From: Nepenthes gracilis
Taxonomy: Eukaryota > Streptophyta > Magnoliopsida > Caryophyllales > Nepenthaceae
Length of the DNA: 64,000 bases
Assembly: GCA_033239525.1 (NCBI GenBank)
Contig: BSYO01000009.1
Span: 20,791,299-20,855,298, forward strand
Reading direction: 5' to 3'
The notes beneath the pieces were generated by a model. It saw nothing but the letters and a program-made list of their open reading frames with translations, did no database searches and was not told the DNA's origin. Both the position numbers and the translations under genes were made by a program. Positions 21,503 through 34,009 of the stretch are shown one piece after another; within the stretch, counting starts at the first letter, position 1; the number at the start of each line of letters is the position of its first letter.

Positions 21503-21969
21503 CCTTTGTCCATTTTTTATTGTGCCTAAAACCATCTTTGATAAGAAAATACACTTTGGACTGCCGGTTATGACCGGTACTCTTCAAAGCATGAAAGTGG
21601 GAACATGGGTTAGAACTTACAGTGACAGGCTAAGCTTATCAGCCTTGGCGCAAGACCGGCCACTTTATGTCATAATCAAAGTGACCATTCTGTTGAGTCT
21701 CTTTCATTTGGGTAAGCTTAACTTCGAACATATCCATCAAATCAAATAATAATAATAATAATCAAAACTCATGACTATAAACGTGATAACAAAGCCAAAT
21801 CACTTTTACGAAGAACACGCTAATGTTAGGGTGGTGAAATTAAACTTCAATTGACAATAATTATAAAATTGCTAGTTTGCCCATTTTCGACCTGCTATAG
21901 GTGATCCTTTGCTTGTCACGCAAGATACATCTGACGCCGCCATTGCCCATTTTGGCCAAATATTTTGTT

Positions 21970-21993
21970 TATAAAGAAAGCAAGGAAACCCTA
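21970..21993 (+). promoter_or_regulatory. TATA box and telo-box of TIM14
   Basis: TATAAA at 21970-21975 is followed at 21986-21993 by AAACCCTA, the telo-box (AAACCCTA) found near the start sites of many plant translation and organelle-biogenesis genes. Start codon is 140 bp downstream. TIC20-I has the same motif at its leader. Confidence 0.5.
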
Positions 21994-22131
21994 CACTTAT
22001 TTGTGCTGTGGGAAATCCGCAGGTCCAGAACCCGGAGTTGCACGCGAAAGATCGAGATTGATAGAGAGAGAAAGAGAGATTAGCTGTTGATGTTTACGAC
22101 TACTTCTTCGACATCGGATGAATCATCTGAA

Positions 22132-25100
22132 ATGGTAAGTCCTAACTCAATTCTTTCATCCAATCTGACCTATATAAAGCAAATAACAGGAGGTATAATG
22201 GGGTATAGTTTTCATTATATGCTTTTGCTTCTATCCGCGGGAGTATTGAACAGCCTTTAATGGACATCTCCGTCTTTGATTGTAATATCTGCTGCATCTT
22301 GTTCTTTTTTCTTTTGCAAACGCATATGAAATTAGGGTTTTGCTCTCTGGTGTGGTTAGCTTGTCGTATGATAGTTTGCTTCTGAAATCGGCATATAAGC
22401 TGAGTAGAATGCGTAATTGAATTTTTAAGGTGGAGTGATACTGTTGATATGGAGGAGAACGAGGTTGTCAACAACCAAAAAAAAAAACGGAGGTTGCCAA
22501 CGAATTAGTGGTCTTTGTGTTCGCCCAAAATTTTTATGCATTTGTGTTATGAATTTTGATAACCACACATAGGCAAATTAAACTTGGCACTTATTGTTAA
22601 TTCTGTAATCTATTAGAAGTATATTGATTTGTATCCCATTGACATGATAGTGAAGGAATAGGGTGGATTGATTTTTTTTAGTCTATGTTAATATTAGAAA
22701 TATATAATTTGTGGTCAATATAATTTCATAATTCAAAAAAATGCAACCGAATGCACAAGACTTCCATGTAGTAGGTTTTGAAAATATGAGATATATGCTA
22801 CATTACCCTTGTATTGTAACTAGGTTGTTTCCTTATAAGTTCATAATTCAATGGAGCAAAATATATGTTGCAATGCAGCTTTTGGTTATTCAAAACATCC
22901 TTTTGTGTGGAGTCAACAACCTGAAAACTAGTACAGATAAAAGGAACAAGTATAAGAATTGACTACATGTCACAGCAGTTTATCTTCTGGGTGTTCTCTC
23001 AAGCTTCTGCAGATTTGATGACTTTGTTTGTTGAACAGCCTCTGAATCGTAACCATTGATTATTCAATTTAGAATAAATCTTAGTCATTGATGTTTGGCT
23101 GTGTGGCACCACAATGCATCCCAGAACAGTGGCAAAAGGGCTATTTAGACGTGGTTGTGATCATTTTAGTACGAGATGAAAGTGCTGCTGACACTTGTTA
23201 TGGGTTGCTTCAGCAGGTTAGCTCTGGGTATATGGCACAGTTGGGATCTTATTAATATAATATGAGAATGCTGCTGACTACTTGTTGGATTGGGTGCTTC
23301 TGCTGGTTAGCTCTGGGGATAGGTCATGGACATTATGTGTTTGTCCTTTGGGTTGTACATGGATGTTTAGTGTGGATTGTCACATTGCTGATGGTTTAAG
23401 AATTAAAGTTGGCTGAAAATGTAGGTAGCATGCAAATTATCACTGCAAAGGCAACCTGCTGAGAGAATGATACATTTTGGATCTGGTAATGCCCATACTA
23501 AACTACTATGGCCTTGAAAAATCTATGAGTATCCTATATTATGAGGGTGGTGATTTCACCAATCATCTGGTATATTAGGTTGTCATTTCATTGAAGATGA
23601 GATCGTGAGTTTGATTGTTATAAGCCCTGTTCTTGTTTATGAATTGACAAGAACGTGATGACAAGGATGTCTATCTGTATCACCACCTCTCACAATTGAT
23701 GTGATTCAAAATAACAAAGTAAGCAAGTGGTTGGTAGGAGCTAACTGTGAAAATCAACTTGTGTCATAAATGTATCAGCTTTGCATGTGATGTTTTATAT
23801 GATAGTTAAAGCATGGAAATGATTATTGTGTGTTGATTAAATTTGAGAAAGCTGATATGGAAAATATACAGAATCAAGATGCAAAGACAAGCCCAGACGT
23901 ATTAATCTTCCAGAAGTTTTATTTCAAGCATATTTGTTGATCAATCAGCATTGATGCTGCCACCCTCTAGAACATAATTAGTATGAGGAAGCTTTGACAA
24001 GTATGCTGGTATAGATAATAGATACATCATGTTTATCATCTAAGTATATGATATGTTATTTATGTTATTCACTTTTTTAGACCTTTAATAAACACCATCG
24101 ACCATCCTTGATGACCATTACCGACATATATTAAGGGTCTGTACTTCAGTAATCGTTCCTTAATGAATCTGTTGTGACGTTGACATATATTAAGAGTCTG
24201 TACTTTAGTAATCATTCCTTAATCTGTTGTGATGTTAACATCTCAACAGGCGGCTCCGTTTGTAGCTGGCCTTGCTGTAGCTGCAACTGCTCTTGCAGGT
24301 AGATATGGCATTCAAGCTTGGCAAGCCTTTAAGGCACGTCCTCCTAGACCTAGAATACGCAGATTTTATGATGGTGGTTTCCAGCAAACAATGACAAGGC
24401 GGGAAGCAGCTCTGATTCTTGGAGTCAGGTAATTGATATTTGTGTCTTCCTGATGTCAACTTTCTATATGACATTGCACTAAATAATTGTGCTATCCATG
24501 TAAATTTGAAACCTAAAGATACTGGATGAAATATAGTTACAACATCAATTAGTATGGCTATATTGATTTTATGAGAACGTGCACTTTGCTCTAGTCAGTT
24601 ATACTTGTTTATGTGGTTGTAATGCTTGCTATCAAAGACTTTTTGAGACCCAGGATCCCCATGGAGCCAAGTCAAGAACCTGTGCACTTGAGCATGCCGT
24701 GTGCATCCCAATCAAAAGATTCAGAAATCTTAATTGAATTATCACAGTTACAAGCTCAAATAGTTTAGACCTAGTATAGCGCGGAAATGCAACAGAGAAT
24801 TCAATACCTGGGCTTGATTATGCAGATCTCACAAATAAATCAAAATTCAAGCATAGAAATTCCAATATCAAAATAAAGAATTAATGGAACTCAGACCATA
24901 CATGCCATCAATTGGCTAATGGATCGACATTTTTAGAGCCAGTGTGTTTTGTTTTCTCCTTTTGAAAAGCTAGTATTTGGGATTTCAGGAATCAACTACA
25001 CTTTCTGGGAAACTTTCTATCTTACACAAAAAAAAAAAAAAAAAAAAAGACTAAGCCAAGAAATCAATAGAGTAACAGAGCGATTCCAGGGCAGGAACCC

Positions 25101-28100
25101 TTCCACCCTGAACTCTATTCCCATCTTCTTGATTCATTCTTTTTCACCAGAAGCCTGCACATCTTGCCCAAGACGAGTGTCCTCAAATCTAAGTATGACC
25201 TCTTTTTTCACGGAATTGGAATTAAACAAGCTAGGGATTCATGCCTTGATGGCCAGCGAAATCATTAGCACTATAATTGCTCTGTAAAATAATTGTATTC
25301 AGTAAATGTCTTTTCTTGTTTGATGCTTTTTAAAGCACACAAGCTGATTGTGTTATCTGCCCAAAGTTTTATTGCTAACTCAGTAGCTATCTCATTAAGC
25401 TCTTCGACAAAATGGGAAATGGATTTTTTTTATTCCATGTTCATATCTTCTAGAACATTGTCTCTTTCTTGCATTTTATTGAAATGTTACATTTTGTATT
25501 GGGAGCTGCCCAACACCCTCCTCAAAAAAAAAAAAAATAAATAGAGGAAGGAAAAGGAACAAAGACAGTGAAGAAAGAAGAACCATACAAAGAAGAACAA
25601 AATAAGAGTAGGAGGGAGCAAGAGATTGTTAGTGGCATCACCACTCTATGCCAGTTAAGGGGAATATTACCCTAGACATACATAAGGATCACTAGGATAC
25701 TATCATTCTAAAATTTGGGTAATAGTGGAGTAGAATCGCCATTGCACAAACTCATCATAGTGTCAATACAAAATTTTTGCATCCATGTGTATTGTTTACT
25801 TCTCAGGGCATGTTTGGGATACACGTTACCTCTGCCAGTGTAAATGTCACATGATAATGGTTACAGAATACATTCCAAGTCTTTTTCCCCTGTTGGACAC
25901 GTTAGGGTGGAAAAAAAGGTGGGGCGGTGATGGTGGTATTGGGTGGTAGCAGCAGCAGCTAGCAATCTTCAGTGGCAATCACTAGTGACTGGGTGCTTTT
26001 GGTGAGGCATGCAGCTGCGGTAGTGTGGGTTCTACCTTTTCCTCACACCATTTTTCAGGGTAATGGCTTCTGTGTGTAACATTTTGCCCGTTGCTTAGTA
26101 AAGGCGTGCAAGCCAGCGATGTTGCAGCTTGCCTAAATTTATTTCCTGAAAGTTTACCTTATCATATTTGATGAATCCTTCAATTCAGCACATTGACAAT
26201 GTGATTTTGGGTGTTATGGTTCCCTTAATTCAGCACTTCTACAATGTGATTTCGGGAGTTCTATTTAACTTAGCCAGGTCATGATATTTGAATATAAATA
26301 TGATGGATCCTTCTTTGATGTGATTTCTGGTGTTCTATTTAACTTAGCCATGTTATGATATTTGAATATAATCGCCATGAATATATGTTCCTGGAACTTT
26401 TGTGACTCAGATGAAGACACTTTTACTCCTGGATTGCTTGGTGTTTGATACACATTTAACCTTCTAGTTCATCATTTAGGATAGGAGAATGAACTGCCGT
26501 TCTAAAGGGGTTCTCAGCTTTGCTACTAAAGGACATAGTTGTTGCAATTCCGACCTCTGTTATTTGCTTTAGGTTTGGACCATTTGGTTGCTATTTTGAA
26601 GCAATAAAGTAACGACTGTATCTTCCTGCTGTATGATCTTCCTCTCTTTCATGGGTATTCTCTTAATAGTTATTGGTAATCCTTTTATGAGTTTTGGGCA
26701 TTTTATGAGTACCAACCACCGTAAAAGTCATTAGCTCCTTAGAGCAGTACCTGAGCTAATAAAAAAATACACCTGTGTGCTATGCTTTGCAAACTGCCAG
26801 TGCCACCACTTTGCTGTACTTGCATCACAATCCTTTCCAAGTGTCAAACGAGTGAAATTTAGGGGCTGAAGTTCTTCGGGCTTCAGCTATGCTCTTCAGT
26901 TTGTTCTTACGACTATTTAAGGTAGCGTACTTAGTTGACATTTTGGCTAGCTATGTTAATATTTTGTAGTTTGATCCTTGTCAGATTAATTGAGTGTTCA
27001 TTAGAAAAAACAAGAGCTTGTTACTAATTAAGCCAACTATAGATCTATGAAAGAGCATGCTGGTTTTTATTGAGATTTGTGGAATGAGATAATGAGAACC
27101 ACTTCCCACTTCACTCGTTCATCTTTTCATTTCCCCCCTCTTTTTCTCCTTCCTCCTTCTCTGGCTTCTATCCTTTTTGTCTCCTCTTCTTTTTTCCTAT
27201 GATCTCTCTTCCCTCTCCCACTCACACTGTATAATTTTTTGTCCTCTATACAGTTTAATTAATTTCTATAATGATTTGATATATTCAGTTCGTAGTATTT
27301 TTGTGTTCGGTTTTTATTTTTGCTGTTAGGATCATATTTTGTTTGAAGAAAGGTGTCATCGTGCTTATACTGTTGAAATGTAGAAGGCTTCATCAACATG
27401 ATTTAGTTATATATTTTTTATGAAAGATTGTACTAGATTTCAGGGACCACTATGGTGTAATTTTCAAATTATACGGTCAAGTGGTGTTAGATGCTTAAAT
27501 TAAGTTTACCTTAGTTTTGATTCGACAGTCCCTTGTCCCTTTTTGGGTTCTGTTGTGACATTTTTCTTTTTCAAGCTAAAATTGTTTTCTCTGAACTTGA
27601 TATGAGCTGGAAAGCTTTTGAAGCTAATGTAAGATGTGCAAGTCTATTATTTTATCTAATATTTCAGTTGTGTGAAATTTATTTGTTTGGAGGACAGGAA
27701 GCTGGGCCATGCTTTTTGCACATGACCCCCTGACTCCATTTTCTTGACTGATTTTTGCCTTTCATTTCTCTCTCCCTTGACTGGTTGGTCCTTGCAGTAT
27801 AATGATTTTGATCCTATGATTAAAATGGGGTTCCTGATCTGCTTTATACTGTAAAGCTAATTTACCACCCCCCCCCAAAAAAAAAAAAAACTCTCTACAA
27901 ATTCTTTCACTAATCACCACCTGTGTCAACTTTGCACCTCTATGATTGGCTATTTCACTTTCCTTCTTTGCTCACCATTCCGGTTCTTTTCCCCCTATCG
28001 GTTTCAAAAATGTAGATAGAAATCTGTCTGTTATTTCATTTTCTTGCCCTGAGGTTGCTGTTAGGAACAACATCCGACTGAACTGTTAAGTAGGGAGCTC

Positions 28101-29144
28101 ACACCACATTACCTGTTCAAACACGTGCAATTGGGAGGGGGCTAAGGTTCAAGATCCTGGCAAACGTGAAAGAACTTTAGCTGCACTGAACCCTGAACCT
28201 CACTGAACTCCTGATCTCCTGAACTTTGGGACTCATTCTGAACACGTAACACATTTAGGCGCAGATACGTATAAGCTTATTAACATACATTGGATATCAT
28301 TTAAACCCAAAATGCTAAGCTAATTATTCATCTGTTTACACATTTATGGGAAATTATAAATTTTTTCTAGTTGTTCAATGTGAGACGTTGAGTCAACTCA
28401 ACTCACTTGTGTTGCCAATAATTTGCCCCTCATGTGTGAATTCAACCACCACATGTAGCACCTCTCTCATAAGCGATGTCTCACTGACAATTACCCAGGT
28501 GGAACTTGGTTGCAAAACCTCTAGACAGTGGAAACTTCTATCTTTCATGGTATTTTTCAATGCCAGTGCAAACCAAACCATGGACTTTGACAACTACTAT
28601 TTGTGAGAACATGGCAAGAATATTCAATGACGGAGTTAAAATCGTATCAATTCAAACGTGTGTTGCCGTGGGACCCTTAGGTAAAGGGCTGAGGTTCAAG
28701 GCCTTGGTAAACTGGGAAAGACTTTGACTATGTCGAATTCTTGTTCTCATGAACTTTCAGACCTTACTGATTTTTAAAGCTACTGTATGATCTTTGTATG
28801 ATACTAAATATATTTATATGTATTGGACACCATCTAAACCCAAAAGCCTAATTTAATAGGTTATGAGCTAATACATATTTATGAATCACTGTAAATTCTT
28901 CTGCACTTAAAGTCAACTTGATTCACCAATGACGCTAACAATTAATCTGGTTCTCATATGATCGCTGTCTCCGTAAATTTCTGGTAGGGAAAGTGCCGTG
29001 GAGGAGAAAATTAAGGAAGCCCATAGAAAGGTAATGGTTGCGAACCACCCGGATGCAGGTGGCAGCCATTACCTTGCTTCGAAGGTCAACGAAGCTAAAG
29101 ATTTGATGTTGGGAAAGTCCCGGAACAGCGGATCAGCCTTCTAA
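22132..29144 (+). CDS. TIM14: TIM14/PAM18 mitochondrial import motor J-protein
   Basis: Exons 22132-22134 (only the ATG), 24250-24428 and 28988-29144 give 112 residues, the exact length of plant TIM14. The protein has one membrane span near the N-terminus (about residues 5-22), the [15 protein letters not shown] linker and a J-domain with HPD at 81-83 and the ending KSRNSGSAF. In the inner membrane it stimulates mtHsp70 ATPase in the presequence translocase-associated motor, so driving precursor import. Introns are 2115 and 4559 bp. The first is in phase 0 directly after ATG with a perfect gtaagt donor, and the ATG|GCG joint gives [20 protein letters not shown], which settles the start. The last exon has a broken copy 2.2 kb downstream. 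Confidence 0.95.
22135..24123 (+). other. TIM14 intron 1 body
   Basis: No gene. It contains a weak ~60-bp direct repeat at about 23174-23233 and 23260-23323 (tgctgctgac.acttgtt...ggttagctctggg). Confidence 0.55.
24124..24237 (+). repeat. 59-bp tandem duplication at the TIM14 intron 1 acceptor
   Basis: acatatattaag.gtctgtactt.agtaatc.ttccttaat...ctgttgtga occurs at 24124-24182 and again from 24183, ending 12 bp before exon 2. The region holds the likely branch point, so the intron may have two. Confidence 0.8.
24429..28282 (+). other. TIM14 intron 2 body
   Basis: Long AT-rich intron. It contains a poly(A) run at 25029-25048, a possible mark of a retroposed sequence, and a small direct repeat (gttctatttaacttagcca and following) at about 26249-26295 and 26331-26372. 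All ORFs here are short and match nothing known to me. Confidence 0.55.
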
Positions 29145-29961
29145 CGGCACGCTTCTGTTGCAGTATTCTCAATTGACAAACTCTGCACGACCCCCCTATG
29201 TACGGCAATGAACCAGATCCAGGAAGATGAAGCTGTGCTTGTTGAACAATACGTCGTCCCTTTACATCTCCATTCCCGCAATAGCTGTTGGCTGATTATT
29301 CGGAGGACAAGGGGCGCCCTTGGTTTTATATTATATAAGAGCTGTTTTGTTTACCTCTTGGACACTATTAAAACAATTCGGGTACTATAATAATTTATCT
29401 ATTTATTTATTTTTATTTTTACGTGGGTTTATTAATTTAGATGAATTAATAGTAGGGAGTAAAATCTGGTAAATTTGAGTAAAATTCTAGCATCACGTGC
29501 TTGTCTCGTGTTCTTTTTCATGGCTACGGCACGGCAACAGGAGCTGCTCACGTGCCTCTGGTAATGACCGGGAAGTTGATATAATTTGTCGGGTTGGTCT
29601 TTTTTATTTTTTGGTTAAAAAGATAAAAGAATCTTCCCGGCCGCCGATCACGGGAGGATTGATATTTAATTGGTAAAATTTAGTATTTATAAAAATTAAA
29701 AAAATATAAAAATAGTTTTTTTATTTTTGGTTGTTACTTTTTTGTCATGATATGAGTACAAGGAATATCATAATATTTTGTAAAATAATAATGTATAAAT
29801 ATTTTTATATTATGGTTTTATAAAGATTAAATATTGATGGTTAAATTTTTATAAATCTAGTAGTAGTGTGCGTATTTATTAAACCTGTTAAATGAAATCA
29901 TATAATTCTCTTTAGTTTTCTTGCTCTCTTAAAATAAGTGATACTTAATTATTGATATAAT
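28283..29961 (+). repeat. Segmental duplication, copy 1 (contains TIM14 exon 3)
   Basis: From ttggatatcatttaaacccaaaat to ttaattattgatat it matches 30545-32130 throughout. It spans the end of TIM14 intron 2, exon 3, the 3'UTR and about 0.8 kb of downstream DNA. This copy has the intact reading frame. Confidence 0.85.
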
Positions 29962-30544
29962 TTATTATTATTATTTATCTATAATTTATATATTATTATT
30001 ATTTTAAAATATAATTATTAATTAAAATATATAATTTTTTTTTAATTTTATCAGTAAAAAGATTAGAAAAATTATTTTAATACTTTCATACTGACTTTAT
30101 ATGATTCTAAAATATCAGGATTGCAATTTACTTAAGATATTGCTATTCTTTTTAGTTCTTACTGTTCTCCTAGAAAGTCATTCTAGTAGTGAATAATAAA
30201 TTTTTAAAATTAAATTAGTTAAAGGTTAAAAATTAGCTATTTATAACAAATTTTAAAATGGTATAATTGTGAAAGTTTTAAAAAGATCGAACATATAAAA
30301 TGGCACATAGAAAATATAAAAGATAACGATGATCATCAATTTAAACTAAACTAAGATTTTCATGGATGCAAAGTTATGATTTTTTTAATATGATCAAAAT
30401 CTAAATTAAAAAAGATTTATAAAATATATTGTTCACTTAAAAAATATTTTTATTATAAAAGAAGATTATAAGTTTAAAAGATATACGTAGAAATACATAC
30501 TACCTAAGCATGTAAAAAATAGCCTAACATATAATTAAATATAA
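29962..30544. other. AT-rich spacer between duplication copies
   Basis: Very AT-rich, no coding signal or repeat recognised. Confidence 0.5.
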
Positions 30545-32130
30545 TTGATATCATTTAAACCCAAAATCCTAAGCTAATTAATCTGTTTACACATTTATGG
30601 GAAATTATAAATTTTTGAGTTGATCAATTTGAGAGGTTGAGTCAACTCAACTCACTTGTGTTGCCAATAATTTGCCCTCATGTGTGAATTCAACCACCAC
30701 ACACCACTACAAAAATGAAAGATCACTGACAATTACCCAGGTGGAACTTGGTTGCAAAACCTCTAGACAGTGGAAACTTTACCTTTCATGGTATTTTTCA
30801 ATGCCAGCGCAAACCAAACCATGGACTTTGACAACTACTAATGAGAACATGGCATGAAAGTCAATGACGGAGTTAAAATCGTATCAATTCAAAAGTGTTG
30901 CCGTGGGACCTTTTAGAGAATGGGCTGAGTTCAAGGCCTTGGTAAACTGGGAAAGAAGAACTCTTGTTCTCATGAACATTCAAACCTTATTGATTTTTAA
31001 AGCTACTGGATGATCTTTACATGTATGATACTAAATATATTTATATGTATTGACACCATCTAAACCCAAAAGCCTCCAACTAATTTAATAGGTTATGAGC
31101 TAATACATATTTATGAATCACTGTAATTTCTTCTGCACTTGAAGTCAACTTGATTCACCAATGACGCTAACAATTAATCTGGTTCTCATATGATCGCTGT
31201 CTCCGTAAATTTCTGGTAGGAAAGTGCCGTGGAGGAGAAAATTGTCTTAGAAAGCGTATGTTCTTCTGCAGGTGGCAGCCATTACCTTGCTTGGAAGGTC
31301 AACGAAGCAAAAGATTTGATGTTGGGAAAGTCCCGGAACAGCGGATCAGCCTTCTAACGGCACGCTTCTGTTGCAGTATTCTTCATTGACAAACTCTGCA
31401 CGACCCCCCCTATGTACGACAATGACCAGATCCAGGAAGATGAAGCTGTGCTTGTTGAACAATACGTCGTCCCTTTACATCTCCATTCCCGCAATAGCTG
31501 TTGGCTGATTATTCGGAAGACAAAGGGCGCCCTTGGTTTTATAATCTATAAGAGCTGTTTTGTTTACCTCTTGGACACTACGAAAACAATTCGGGTACTA
31601 TAATAATTTATCTATTTATTTATTTTTATTTTTACGTGGGTTTATTAATTTAGATGAATTAATAGAACTTTGTAGGGAGTAAAATCTGGCAAATTTGAGT
31701 AAAATTCTAGCATCATGGATTTTTCATGGCTACGGCACGGCAACAGGAGCTGCTTTGCCTCTGGTATTGACCGGAAAGTTGATATAATTTGTCGGGTTGG
31801 TTTTTATTATTTGGTTAAAAATAAAAGAATCTTTCACGGGAGGATTGATATTTAATTGGTAAAATTTAGTATTTATAAAAATTAAAAAACCGCATTGAAT
31901 GAGTATTTTTGATTTTGTTACTTTTGTGTCATGATATGAGTACAAGGAATATCATAATATTTTGTAAAATCAATGTATAAATATTTTTATATTATGGTTT
32001 TATAAAGATTAAATATTGATGGTTCTTTTTTTATAAATTTGCGTATTTATTAAACCTGTTAAATGAAATTTATAATTCTCTTTAGTTTTCTTGCTCTCTT
32101 AAAATAAGTGATACTTAATTATTGATATCC
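30545..32130 (+). repeat. Segmental duplication, copy 2
   Basis: Second copy of the 28283-29961 segment. It differs by short replaced patches and small deletions more than by scattered point changes, for example loss of GC-rich bits around 29497 and 29637 of copy 1. Confidence 0.85.
31220..31357 (+). pseudogene. Broken copy of TIM14 exon 3, HPD lost
   Basis: Follows a preserved acceptor (ctggtag). One G is missing at the exon start, and the segment that encodes [15 protein letters not shown] in the real exon is replaced by unrelated bases. From [19 protein letters not shown] to the stop it again matches. The frame is broken and the catalytic HPD of the J-domain is gone, so it cannot make an active protein. 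There is no upstream exon 2 copy. An alternatively spliced terminal exon of TIM14 is conceivable but unlikely. Confidence 0.8.
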
Positions 32131-34000
32131 TTTTTTATATATTAAAAATTTAAATAAAAATTAATTTTAAAACTAATACGAATAAAATCTTATATTTATT
32201 TGACAAATAATATATTATAATCATGTAATAATTTATTTTATATTTATATTATTATACATTGAAATTTTAAAAATTATGAATAACCAAAAAAATATTTGTT
32301 TTAAAGTTTTTAAGTAAATACATATTACTTTCATAATTTTAAAAATTATTAACACTATTATAAATGAATATAGAACATTTGATAAAATTTTTTATATTTT
32401 TTGATAATATTTTTACTTAATAATGATAACATATTTTTATTTAAATCATAATTTTTAAAAATTTAATTGTAAATGATTTTATATTAAATATATATTTATA
32501 TTATTAACCTTTATATTAATGATATTTTATAATATAGTTCTCATTATGTGAAAAAAATAATATTTTTATTCTATTTATTATAATATCTTTTTTAAAATAA
32601 CAATTTAGAACATTATATGTTATAGAATAAATTAAACTATAAAAAAAATATTGACTACGTAACATGGTTAACTTTGACTTATTAGATATTAAATAATACA
32701 TATTTTTTTGTTTTATCTTAATCATCTTTTATAATAAAAATATTTATCTACCAAGTCGATTATAAATACCAAATATTGATTAAACTTTTTAGAAACATTT
32801 TATTTTACTAATTACAAATTTATATATACCCATTACATGATTAAAAAATTTATTATCGAGCCAATTATTATCATTTATATATAATTTTTTTACTTTATAG
32901 AGGTAATCTTTATTTTTATTGTATTATACCGATGATAAAAATAAATATAAAATTTATTTATTTAATATCAAAATTGTCCAATCAAGCGACAAAGGTGGTT
33001 CATGACCTGGCAACAAATGAGGTTTGTTTTCTTTGCTAAAAACTCAATATAGATTATAATCGATTAATAAAAAATAAAACATAAGTTAAACTTTTTTTAT
33101 CACCGATAATTTGATCATATTTTAAATTTTGTAAACAATTAATCAAAATTTAAGATTTTAAAATGGGTAAAAACTAAAAAAGATATTTGTTTTTGCGCTC
33201 ACATTAATAATAAGAAATTTATTAGTTATATTAATTAGTACAAAAATATTAAAATTAATATTGAATATTTAGACCAAATAATTAATAAAAAATAATATTA
33301 AAAATAATAAAAATGTACATTATTTTTAAGGATTAGGTGCAAAAAAATATATTAAAAAATTAATTATTTTAAATTTTTGTGATGGATATATTTTTAAAAG
33401 CGATAGTAGTTAAACAAATGAAATATAAATGGTGAAATTTAAAATTAAATATTTTTAAAAATATTTTTTTATTTTTATAAATTATAGTATTAAATATCTA
33501 ACAAAATAAATAAATTATAATATATTTAGAATATTTTATATATTTTTTTTTATTATTTTATTTATTAAAAAATAACCGTAACACGATTTATCCAAATAGA
33601 AGAATTGCGTGTCATTCTGAGTCGACACGTAAATATACCGTGCGTGATTGGACGATGGTGTCGTGAAATATTGTCAATTTAATCAATTATTTAAATAATT
33701 TTTGTTTGTTAAGATTATCAAAATAAATATATCCGTTGGGATTCGAAAATCACTTGTCAACTGTACGTCTGTATTCCACATGATTCCGTGCAATAGGGCC
33801 GCGCACTGGCGCGTGGAAAATAAAGAGCGTGGATTTTAACATCTCTGTATATTAAATAATAATAAATTTGTTCTGTTTATTTAATTTAAAAATAACTTAT
33901 AATTTATTCTCTATAATTAGTATTTAAAATAAATAAAAATTAAATTAAGTTAATGCAAAATAAATTATAAATAAATGAATAAAAATATAAATCACGTCGT
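32131..34000. other. Very AT-rich intergenic DNA
   Basis: Long A/T-dominated stretch with no coding signal. Only 33600-33840 is more balanced. No element ends seen. It includes the probable promoter of the next gene near 34000. Confidence 0.5.
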
Positions 34001-34009
34001 CGTCGTCTT

